Part shown: piece by piece, positions 1 to 6,082 of the stretch | Position numbering within the stretch: the first letter of the stretch is position 1 | Layout: the number at the start of each line of letters is the position of its first letter | Source of the DNA: Raskinella chloraquaticus (SeqCode) | GTDB lineage: Bacteria > Pseudomonadota > Alphaproteobacteria > Rhizobiales > UBA4765 | NCBI GenBank assembly: GCA_002365175.1 | Contig: DEZK01000020.1 | Location: forward strand, 1-8,516 | Reading direction: 5' to 3' | Length of the DNA: 8,516 nt | Program-made: the position numbers and the translations under genes | Notes under the pieces: generated by a model | Seen by the model: only the letters and a program-made list of their open reading frames with translations | Told to the model about the DNA's origin: nothing | Databases searched by the model: none

Positions 1-1823
1 AGGATATAGGAGCCGTTGAAGCTGGCGATATCATCCCCCAGATAGGCCGTGCCGAGCTGCGAATTGTAAACCGGGTCGGTGATCTGCTGCGGGTTCCACT
101 TCACGCCGTATTTGCGGGCCGTCTGCGCCGCGCTCGCGGGCAGCATCTGCATCAGGCCGATGGCCCCGGCGGAAGAACGAATTTTGGCGTCGAAGGTTGA
201 TTCCTGGCGTGACAGTCCAAGCACCACCGCCCGCTCCACCTTGGGGCCGAGCGCCGGGCTTTGAGGAACCCCGTTGGTCGGATAGGCATAGGTATCAAGC
301 GGCATGTTGCGCCCGACCGCCTGCTTGCCAACCGCAAGCTGGAATTTGACCTGCCCCAGCTCGCCCGCAAGCCTGGCAAGCAGCCCCAGCTCGGCCGCAT
401 CCGTCCAGTCATCGCCAGCATCGACAAAGAAGGGGCGCGCCTTGTCAACAAGACCCGCCGCCGCCAGCAGACGTATGGCACGCACCGTGGGGCGCCGATT
501 GAATTGCGCCCGCTTGCCCTCATCGGCGTGAGGCGTATTGACCAGCTGAAGGGTCTGGCGCCCAAGTTTGGCCATCGCGAGCTGCCCGTAGAAGGTCGTT
601 CCGTGGCGGGCCGCAACCTCGTAATGCTGCCGCGCCGCGCCCTCATCGCCGAGCGCTTCCTTGGCACGCGCCCGCCAGTAATGGGCACGCGCAACCGAAA
701 TCTTGCGGCTCGCTTCCTTCTGCATGATGGCGAAATGACGATCTGCCGTCGCCGCATCCTTGAGATAGCGCAGCGCGATCCAGCCGGCATGGAATTCAGC
801 TTCGATGATATCGGTGTCCTTGCGCGAACCATGCCCGGCGGCCACCCGGTAGGCCTCGCGCGGCTCGCCCTCGTCGAGAAGCTTGCGGGCGATGATGCGC
901 CGCTCGATCCACCATTCTTCCGCATCGATCAGCAGGCGCGGATCGCGTGGCGCTGTGTGAAGAAATTGCGCCGCCTCACGCGGCTTGTCCTGACGGCGCA
1001 GCCATTGGGCGCGCGCAAAAAGATAGGCGGGATCACGGTGGAATTCGGCTGGAACGGCATCGAGCAGGGCACGCGCATTGGGCGCCTTGCGGATGACGGC
1101 TGCGCGCGCACGCGCCAGCGCCAGATCGCCTCCGCCCAGCCGCTCGCCAATTGCCAGCCCGTCGCCGGCGTCCTCCTGATAAAAGAGGCGGTTCATCCGC
1201 GCCTTGTCGTCAGCACGCGTCACAACACCGGGCATGCGCTCGCGCACAAAGCGCTCGACGGCAGACGAAATGGCGTTGCTGCGCCAGGCTTCGCGCACCA
1301 GCGCTTGCGCCTTGTCGTTTTGCCCGCGCTGGCGCAACGCGTCTGCCAGCACGACCCGGCCAGGCCCGGTGCGCGGTTCCCCATTGCGGAAGAAGGCGAT
1401 GATATCGTCGGCGCTGTTCTGCTCGCTCAGAAGTGCCGCCTCGGCGCGCGCTCGCAGCGTCTTCTCGGCCGGCCACCCGGGGTTTGCCGAGAGAAAGCGG
1501 CTGACGCGGTTGGCGCTGATGCCGTCAGCCCCTGAGCGCAGGATGAACCATTCGACCAATGTGCGCGCGACCGGGTCCGACAGACGCTCTGCCTTGGCGC
1601 TCGCAGCGCCGCCATCGCCGGCCTCGGCGCGGGAAATCGCTTCGCGCAACAACGACAGATCGCCCGATGAGCCCAGCGCCGCACCGGGGCTCGGTATGCT
1701 GCCGGTCACCTGGGCCTGGGACCGGGCGGGATAGGTCGCCGCCAACCCGCTCGTCACTGCCAGTATCACAATGCCGTACCAGCGGATGGAAAACACCAGC
1801 GAAAGAGCGCTACGACAGACCAT
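1..1823 (-). CDS. slt: Soluble lytic murein transglycosylase (Slt70-like), C-terminus outside window
   Basis: This periplasmic enzyme cleaves peptidoglycan glycan strands, leaving 1,6-anhydromuramyl ends. I translated the minus strand from ATG 1823 to base 3 without a stop (607 residues). A signal peptide is visible: arginines at 4 and 14, a hydrophobic stretch at about 15-29 and a likely cleavage site after RSQA near residue 37. A long alpha-helical, repeat-like region follows, including EEWWIERR near 300, AHYWRARAKEA near 380 and HGTTFYGQLA near 410. The SLT catalytic domain then begins: GLSRQESTFD carries the catalytic Glu541, and SSAGAIGLMQMLP at 550-562 is the second family motif. The visible part ends at FNGSYI, normally just before the AYNAG motif, so an estimated 40-90 residues are missing to the left. 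AGGTGAG lies just upstream of the ATG. The gene is divergent from dapA. The family is certain; the exact orthologue name is less so. Confidence 0.93.
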   Translation of the reverse strand, partial: MVCRSALSLVFSIRWYGIVILAVTSGLAATYPARSQAQVTGSIPSPGAALGSSGDLSLLREAISRAEAGDGGAASAKAERLSDPVARTLVEWFILRSGADGISANRVSRFLSANPGWPAEKTLRARAEAALLSEQNSADDIIAFFRNGEPRTGPGRVVLADALRQRGQNDKAQALVREAWRSNAISSAVERFVRERMPGVVTRADDKARMNRLFYQEDAGDGLAIGERLGGGDLALARARAAVIRKAPNARALLDAVPAEFHRDPAYLFARAQWLRRQDKPREAAQFLHTAPRDPRLLIDAEEWWIERRIIARKLLDEGEPREAYRVAAGHGSRKDTDIIEAEFHAGWIALRYLKDAATADRHFAIMQKEASRKISVARAHYWRARAKEALGDEGAARQHYEVAARHGTTFYGQLAMAKLGRQTLQLVNTPHADEGKRAQFNRRPTVRAIRLLAAAGLVDKARPFFVDAGDDWTDAAELGLLARLAGELGQVKFQLAVGKQAVGRNMPLDTYAYPTNGVPQSPALGPKVERAVVLGLSRQESTFDAKIRSSAGAIGLMQMLPASAAQTARKYGVKWNPQQITDPVYNSQLGTAYLGDDIASFNGSYI

Positions 1824-2039
1824 GCTCACCTCTACCGCCTCTGTGGCGAACCTCAAACGCAACAATAAAGGCCTAAGGGTTGCTAAAATGCTTAAGGCTT
1901 GGTTGAAAATCCGTTTGTCACCTGAATAAGGCTGCGCTGCGGCGGTAAATTTTGCGATCTGCCTTATTGTTGCGGGATCGACATGTTTTCGCTTATGGTC
2001 GCTGTCCGGCTTCATTCACAGTACACAAGGTTCGGTTCC
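1824..2039. promoter_or_regulatory. Divergent slt / dapA promoter region
   Basis: This 216-base gap separates the start codons of the minus-strand transglycosylase gene and plus-strand dapA, so it must hold promoters for both. It is more A+T-rich than the flanking genes. A possible but weak sigma-70-type promoter for dapA is TTGAAA at 1903-1908, 17 bases, then ATAAGG at 1926-1931. I see no convincing counterpart for slt. The motif GCCTTA or GCCTTTA recurs four times, on either strand, at about 1867-1872, 1893-1898, 1927-1932 and 1961-1966, and forms the inverted repeat listed separately. The ribosome binding sites are at the edges: AGGTGAG for slt and AAGG at 2027-2030 for dapA. Confidence 0.5.
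1858..1974. repeat. Long inverted repeat between slt and dapA
   Basis: The left arm CGCAACAATAAAGGC (1858-1872) is the reverse complement of the right arm GCCTTATTGTTGCG (1961-1974) except for one extra A in the left arm. The arms are 88 bases apart. A third partial copy, AATAAGGC at 1925-1932, pairs perfectly with GCCTTATT at 1961-1968. A fourth element, CTTAAGGC at 1891-1898, shares the core. The left arm ends 34 bases upstream of the slt ATG, and the right arm ends 65 bases upstream of the dapA ATG. Paired, oppositely oriented sites in a divergent promoter suggest protein-binding sites, but I know of no regulator for this motif, so that is inference. Confidence 0.6.
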
Positions 2040-2918
2040 ATGCGCTTTCGCGGCTCCTTCACAGCCCTCATCACGCCGTTCAGGAATGGCGGGATCGATG
2101 AGAAAGCCTTCGAGAGCTTCTGCGACTGGCAGATCAGCGAGGGGACGAACGGGCTGGTTCCTGTCGGCACCACCGGCGAAAGCCCGACCCTGTCGCATGA
2201 CGAGCACAAGCGCGTCGTTGAACTGGCAATCGGCGTGGCCAGGGGCCGCGTGCCGGTGATGGCGGGTGCTGGCTCAAACTCGACGGATGAGGCGGTCGAC
2301 TTTGCCCGCCATGCCGAGAAGGCAGGTGCCGACGCGCTTCTTGTCGTCGTGCCCTACTATAATCGCCCGACCCAGGAAGGCCTCTATCAACACTATAAGA
2401 CGATCAACGATGCCGTTGGTATCCCGATCTATATCTACAACATACCCGGCCGCTCGGCTGTCGACATGTCGGTTGAGACCATGGCGCGCCTTTCCCGGTT
2501 GAAGAATATCGCCGGCGTGAAGGATGCAACCTCCAACATGGCGCGGGTGACCGAGCAGCGGCTGGCCTGCGGGGCGGATTTTGTGCAGTTCTCGGCCGAG
2601 GACGGCACCGCGCTCGGGTTCAACGCTCATGGCGGCCATGGCTGCATCTCGGTGACATCGAACATCGCGCCGCGCCTGTGCGCTGAATTCCAGGCGGCAA
2701 GCCTTGCGGGCGACCACGTGAAGGCTCTTGCGCTTCAGGATCGCCTCATGCCGCTCCACAAGGCGTTGTTCATCGAATCAAGCCCGGCGCCGGTTAAATA
2801 CGGCGCCTCCCTCCTCGGCAAGAGCAGCGATGCGGTGAGGTTGCCGCTCGTTGCCGCCTCGCCGATGGCGCGCGAAGCGGTAAAATCTGCCATGGTTGCC
2901 GCCGGCCTCATCAACTGA
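2040..2918 (+). CDS. dapA: 4-hydroxy-tetrahydrodipicolinate synthase (DHDPS)
   Basis: This cytoplasmic TIM-barrel aldolase condenses pyruvate with aspartate semialdehyde, the first step committed to diaminopimelate and lysine. At 292 residues it has the usual length. Numbering matches E. coli DapA without gaps through the active site: Thr44-Thr45 in VGTTGES, Tyr107, Tyr133 in YIYNIPGR, Arg138 and the Schiff-base Lys161 in AGVKDAT. Residues of the known lysine-inhibition site (Ser48, His53, His56, Asn80, Glu84, Tyr106) are also present. The chosen start, MRFRGSFTALITPF, has AAGG nine bases upstream. An in-frame ATG at 1983 would add 19 residues unlike the family, so I reject it. The stop is 10 bases from smpB, suggesting co-transcription. 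Confidence 0.98.
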   Translation: MRFRGSFTALITPFRNGGIDEKAFESFCDWQISEGTNGLVPVGTTGESPTLSHDEHKRVVELAIGVARGRVPVMAGAGSNSTDEAVDFARHAEKAGADALLVVVPYYNRPTQEGLYQHYKTINDAVGIPIYIYNIPGRSAVDMSVETMARLSRLKNIAGVKDATSNMARVTEQRLACGADFVQFSAEDGTALGFNAHGGHGCISVTSNIAPRLCAEFQAASLAGDHVKALALQDRLMPLHKALFIESSPAPVKYGASLLGKSSDAVRLPLVAASPMAREAVKSAMVAAGLIN

Positions 2919-2928
2919 AGGAACGCCC

Positions 2929-3408
2929 ATGGCAAGCGCCGAGGAACGGCGCGCTGCGCAACGCCTGATCGCGGAAAATCGCAAGGCACGATTTAATTTC
3001 GAGATCAGCGAAACCTTCGAGGCCGGCATCATGCTTTCCGGCACTGAAGTCAAATCATTGCGTGGCGGCAAAATCACCATCGCCGAGTCGTATGCCTCGC
3101 CAAAGGCGGGCGAGCTGTGGCTCGTCAATGCCGACATTCCCGAATACGACAAGGCGCATCAGTTCAATCATGAACGACGGCGACCGCGCAAACTTCTGCT
3201 GTCGCGGCGCCAGATCGACAAGCTGGCGCAAGCCGTTGAGCGTGAAGGCATGACCATCGTGCCGCTCAAGCTCTACTTCAACCCGCGCGGGCGGGCGAAG
3301 GTCGAGGTGGCACTGGCGCGCGGCAAGAAACTGCACGACAAGCGTGACACCGAAAAGGCAAGAGACTGGCAACGCGACAAAGCGCGCCTCATGCGCGACA
3401 AGGGGTAG
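2929..3408 (+). CDS. smpB: SsrA (tmRNA)-binding protein SmpB
   Basis: SmpB binds tmRNA and delivers it to stalled ribosomes for trans-translation. The protein has 159 residues, typical for the family. The N-terminal core shows ENRKARFNFEISETFEAG followed by LSGTEVKSLRGGKI. The C-terminal tail shows ARGKKLHDKRDTEKARDW and ends in a basic stretch; in known SmpB this tail enters the empty mRNA channel of the ribosome. The start at ATG 2929 is set by AAGGA at 2918-2922, which overlaps the last base of the dapA stop. An in-frame ATG at 2896 lies inside dapA and would add 11 unrelated residues. The next gene starts three bases after the stop, so smpB sits within a transcription unit. The tmRNA gene itself is not in this window. 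Confidence 0.98.
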   Translation: MASAEERRAAQRLIAENRKARFNFEISETFEAGIMLSGTEVKSLRGGKITIAESYASPKAGELWLVNADIPEYDKAHQFNHERRRPRKLLLSRRQIDKLAQAVEREGMTIVPLKLYFNPRGRAKVEVALARGKKLHDKRDTEKARDWQRDKARLMRDKG

Positions 3409-3411
3409 GAC

Positions 3412-3987
3412 GTGGCGCAACAAAAGAATCTTCTTGAGGTCGACTGGTCGAAAATTCCTGCGCCCGAGGATGACGGGCTTGCCGGCCATCTTGCCGGCAG
3501 CATGGCGCCGTCCATTGCTCTGGCCGCAACCAATGGCACCAGCATCGATCTGTCGCGTGTTGGCGGCAAAGTCGTCGTCTTCGCTTATCCACGCACCGGT
3601 GAGCCTGGCAAAATCGGCCTGACCGATGATTGGGATATGATCCCCGGCGCTCGCGGCTGCACGCCGCAAACCTGCGCTTTCCGTGATCTCAATAACGACT
3701 TCTCAAACCTTGGCGCCAGGGTGTTTGGATTATCGACCCAAAGTGCGGCCTATCAGCGCGAGATGGTCGAGCGCCTGCATGTTCCCTTTCCGGTTCTCTC
3801 GGACGAAGCGCTGACCCTGGCCCGTGCCTGGCGTCTGCCGACGATGGAGGTTGCCGGGATGACCCTGCTGAAACGCTTGGCGCTCGTGCTGGTCGAGGGC
3901 CGTGTCGACAAGGTTTTTTACCCGGTGTTCCCGCCCGACCGGAACGCTGCCGACGTGCTGGCCTATTTCAGCCGTCCCGCCCTTTAG
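3412..3987 (+). CDS. Peroxiredoxin, BCP/PrxQ-like, with modified active-site loop
   Basis: This is probably a thiol peroxidase reducing hydrogen peroxide or organic hydroperoxides in the cytoplasm; no signal peptide is visible. The 191-residue protein has a thioredoxin-fold pattern: KVVVFAYPRTG at 53-63, then GARGCTPQTCAFRD at 79-92, FGLSTQSAAYQREM, LHVPFPVLSDEALTLARAW and a C-terminal KVFYPVFPPDRNA. Cys83 matches the peroxidatic cysteine and Cys88 the resolving cysteine with BCP/PrxQ five-residue spacing. Unlike canonical BCP, about 16 extra residues separate the YP strand end from the cysteine, and the conserved Pro and Thr at -7 and -3 are Met76 and Ala80. The start is GTG 3412, three bases after smpB, with AAGGGG at 3400-3405 inside the smpB end. 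The family call is firm; the substrate is not known. Confidence 0.87.
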   Translation: MAQQKNLLEVDWSKIPAPEDDGLAGHLAGSMAPSIALAATNGTSIDLSRVGGKVVVFAYPRTGEPGKIGLTDDWDMIPGARGCTPQTCAFRDLNNDFSNLGARVFGLSTQSAAYQREMVERLHVPFPVLSDEALTLARAWRLPTMEVAGMTLLKRLALVLVEGRVDKVFYPVFPPDRNAADVLAYFSRPAL

Positions 3988-4010
3988 CGCTTGACCCGGG
4001 ATAACGTCGC

Positions 4011-4799
4011 ATGGTCGCCGGGCTGGCGCTTGCTCTCAAGGCCATCGCGACTGCCGGCACCGTTGTCCTGGCGTCCACCATTGCCGAGCGGACCCGGCCG
4101 GCCATCGCCGCCATGATCCTGGCGCTGCCGGTGTCCGCCGGCCCAGGCTACCTCCTGCTCGCCCTTCAGCATGATGCGGCGTTTCTGGCGAGCGCCAGTC
4201 TCGCCGGACTTCCAGTGAATATCTCGACAGCGGTGTTGGTTGTGATTTACGCCGCCTTCGCGCGTCGCGGCATGGATGTGGTGCCGGCCTTGGCGGTGGG
4301 TGGCGTTGTCTGGCTGGCCGTCACGCTTCTGCTGCATCTGTTGCCACCCACGCTTTTTGCAGCCGCTCTCGCCTTGGCCATCACCTATCCTGTCATCTTA
4401 TGGGCGACCTGGTCGTGGCGACGCGGGCCACCGCATCAGACGGTGGCGCGACGCTGGTATGATGTACCCGTGCGTGCCTGTCTGGTGGCGACGATTGTGG
4501 TGACGATTGTCTCGCTGTCGGACTGGATTGGCCCGGTTGCGACAGGCAGTGCCTTGCTGTTTCCAACAACCTATTTCAGCTTCATGCTGCTGATGCATCG
4601 CCGTCTGGGAGGCGGGCTGGTCGCCAGTGCCATGATTCAAAGCCTTTTCATGCTGATCGGCTTTATCGGCGGCATGCTGGCCCTATATATCTGTTCGAGC
4701 CGCGATCATCTGACGCTCGGGCTGGTGCTGCTTTTTCTGATACCCGTTATCTACGCCTTGTCGGTGCTGATGTGGATGGGCTGGCGCGCTCGCGCTTAA
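4011..4799 (+). CDS. Multi-spanning membrane protein of unknown function, internally duplicated
   Basis: I do not recognise a characterised family. The 262-residue protein is almost entirely hydrophobic, with about eight or nine membrane segments (roughly 5-24, 31-52, 58-82, 90-108, 114-135, 156-170, 176-195, 203-227 and 235-255). A basic loop, WRRG to VARRW, at 136-149 separates two halves. The halves look related without gaps at an offset of 145 residues: Pro30/Pro175, Pro40/Pro185, Ala60-Ser61/Ala205-Ser206 and an acidic residue at 26/171. The recurring hairpin, acidic residue then RP or GP then a hydrophobic run ending LP or FP, faintly resembles GlpM/DUF3147-type proteins; this is only a suggestion. 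The ATG lies 23 bases after the peroxiredoxin stop with a weak GGGATAA upstream, so it is likely the last gene of the dapA run. Its TAA overlaps the converging stop of the UDG gene. Confidence 0.78.
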   Translation: MVAGLALALKAIATAGTVVLASTIAERTRPAIAAMILALPVSAGPGYLLLALQHDAAFLASASLAGLPVNISTAVLVVIYAAFARRGMDVVPALAVGGVVWLAVTLLLHLLPPTLFAAALALAITYPVILWATWSWRRGPPHQTVARRWYDVPVRACLVATIVVTIVSLSDWIGPVATGSALLFPTTYFSFMLLMHRRLGGGLVASAMIQSLFMLIGFIGGMLALYICSSRDHLTLGLVLLFLIPVIYALSVLMWMGWRARA

Positions 4800-5434
4800 G
4801 CCGCCAGATCGCGACGGATGGCAGCAAAGACCGCTTCAAACATGGGCGCCGTCAGCCGACCGGTATTGGTGTTGTAGCGCGAGCAGTGATAGCTGTCATA
4901 AAGGGTGAAACTGCCGAGCCGGTGTCTTGCGTTATGGGCGAAGGGATGGAGCCGGGCAGGGGCGCCGACCGCCTTCAGCACACTCTCATGCGCAATGCGT
5001 CCGAGCGCCAGCAGCGATGTCAGCCGCGGCATCGCTGTCAGCGTGGCGCTGAGAAAGCTCCGGCAGGTCGTAATCTCTTCCGGCAGGGGTTTATTGGCTG
5101 GCGGCACGCACCGCACGGCATTGGTGATACGGGCATCGACGAGCGCCAACCCGTCCTGCGGATCGGCGCGGAAATGTCCCGCGGAAAATCCGAACTTGGC
5201 AAGCGTCGCATAGAGCAGATCGCCTGCATAATCGCCGGTGAAGGGACGGCCCGTGCGGTTGGCGCCGCGCAGGCCCGGCGCCAGGCCAACGATCAGCAGG
5301 CGCGCATTTTGTGGCCCGAAGCTCGCCACCGGCGCATTATGCCAGCCTGGTTCATTATCAATATTGGCGTTGCGGAAGGTGGTGAGCCGGGGACATAGCG
5401 CACAATCCCTGGCCGGCTCATCTCGATGTGTCAT
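4796..5434 (-). CDS. Family 5 (UDGb-type) uracil-DNA glycosylase with Fe-S cluster
   Basis: This enzyme removes uracil, and in family 5 often hypoxanthine or other deaminated bases, from DNA to start base-excision repair. Numbered from ATG 5434 (212 residues), the four cysteines of the 4Fe-4S cluster are Cys11 and Cys14 (CALC), Cys109 (NAVRCVPPANKP) and Cys124 (TTCRSF). Motif 1 is GLAPGLRGANRTGRPFTGD, which lacks the Asn/Asp of families 1 and 4, as expected for family 5. Asp68 of TGD corresponds, as far as I recall, to the catalytic Asp of Thermus UDGb. Motif 2 is HCSRYNTNTGRLT with His183. A TTG at 5440 would add two residues; no strong ribosome binding site decides between them, and ATG is preferred. 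It starts 21 bases after the NYN gene stop, in the same frame, and the two are probably co-transcribed. Confidence 0.92.
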   Translation of the reverse strand: MTHRDEPARDCALCPRLTTFRNANIDNEPGWHNAPVASFGPQNARLLIVGLAPGLRGANRTGRPFTGDYAGDLLYATLAKFGFSAGHFRADPQDGLALVDARITNAVRCVPPANKPLPEEITTCRSFLSATLTAMPRLTSLLALGRIAHESVLKAVGAPARLHPFAHNARHRLGSFTLYDSYHCSRYNTNTGRLTAPMFEAVFAAIRRDLAA

Positions 5435-5455
5435 CTCCAAAATCCGCGCGAACCG

Positions 5456-6082
5456 TCAGATATCGCCATCAACATCGGCGTTGATTGCTGCGCGTGTTTC
5501 CCGGCGCTGCGCGCTCTCGCGCACCATGCGGTCGACCGGCGCGCGATCACTCGCCGGCCGGCAAATTTCTCCCGCCAGCTCGGTCAGATCGACAAACTGG
5601 TCCGCCTGGCGGCGTAATTCATCAGCGACCATGGGCGGATGCGTCGAAATGGTTGAGATCACAGTGACCCGCTTGCCCTTGCGTTGCATCGCCTCCGCCA
5701 GGCGTTTGAAGTCACCATCGCCTGAAAACAACACCATATGGTCGATATGATCAGCCATCGCCATGGCATCGATCGCCAATTCGATGTCCATCGAGCCTTT
5801 GACCTTGCGACGGCCCATGGAATCATAAAATTCCTTGATCGGCTTTGTGACGATCGTAAAACCGTTATAGTCAAGCCAATCGATCAATGGACGGATTGAT
5901 GAATATTCTTCACTTTCTGCGATCGCCGTGTAGTAATTTGCTCGAATAAGATGGTAATTATTTGAAAATTTTGTCAAGAGTTTCTTATAATCGATATCAA
6001 AACCCAGCGCCTTGGCGGTTGCGTACAGATTTGCACCATCAATAAAGACGGCGATACGTTCATTGGGATAGAATTTTATCAT
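5456..6082 (-). CDS. NYN-domain (LabA/DUF88-like) putative nuclease
   Basis: NYN domains are PIN-like nuclease folds, and characterised relatives act on RNA. The 208-residue protein has the full acidic set: Asp15 and Asn18 in VFIDGANLY, Asp99 in KGSMDIELAIDAM (with Asp105), and Asp122 and Asp124 in LFSGDGDF. The NYN domain covers about residues 8-170. The remaining 38 residues are polar, rich in Arg, Asp and Glu, and likely flexible. AGGAG lies eight bases upstream of ATG 6082, a good ribosome binding site. The 5' half and the upstream region are more A+T-rich than the neighbours. The gene is divergent from rpoZ and followed by the UDG gene. Domain identity is clear; the RNA target and cellular role are not known from the sequence. 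Confidence 0.92.
   Translation of the reverse strand: MIKFYPNERIAVFIDGANLYATAKALGFDIDYKKLLTKFSNNYHLIRANYYTAIAESEEYSSIRPLIDWLDYNGFTIVTKPIKEFYDSMGRRKVKGSMDIELAIDAMAMADHIDHMVLFSGDGDFKRLAEAMQRKGKRVTVISTISTHPPMVADELRRQADQFVDLTELAGEICRPASDRAPVDRMVRESAQRRETRAAINADVDGDI

Noticed and set aside
152..925. Open frame of 257 codons on the minus strand
   Set aside because: It is in a different frame from the transglycosylase on the same strand, is highly Arg/Ser-rich and is a shadow frame.
261..1535. Open frame of 424 codons on the plus strand
   Set aside because: It is antisense to the transglycosylase gene, which has clear catalytic motifs, signal peptide and ribosome binding site. Its translation is Arg/Ala/Pro-rich and resembles no family; long antisense frames are common in GC-rich coding DNA.
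1983..2039. N-terminal extension of DapA from ATG 1983
   Set aside because: The 19 extra residues do not resemble DapA family N-termini, and AAGG before ATG 2040 plus exact E. coli numbering support the shorter form.
2929..3408. A tmRNA (ssrA) gene near smpB
   Set aside because: All sequence around smpB is tightly packed coding DNA, with no tRNA-like ends or tag-coding segment.
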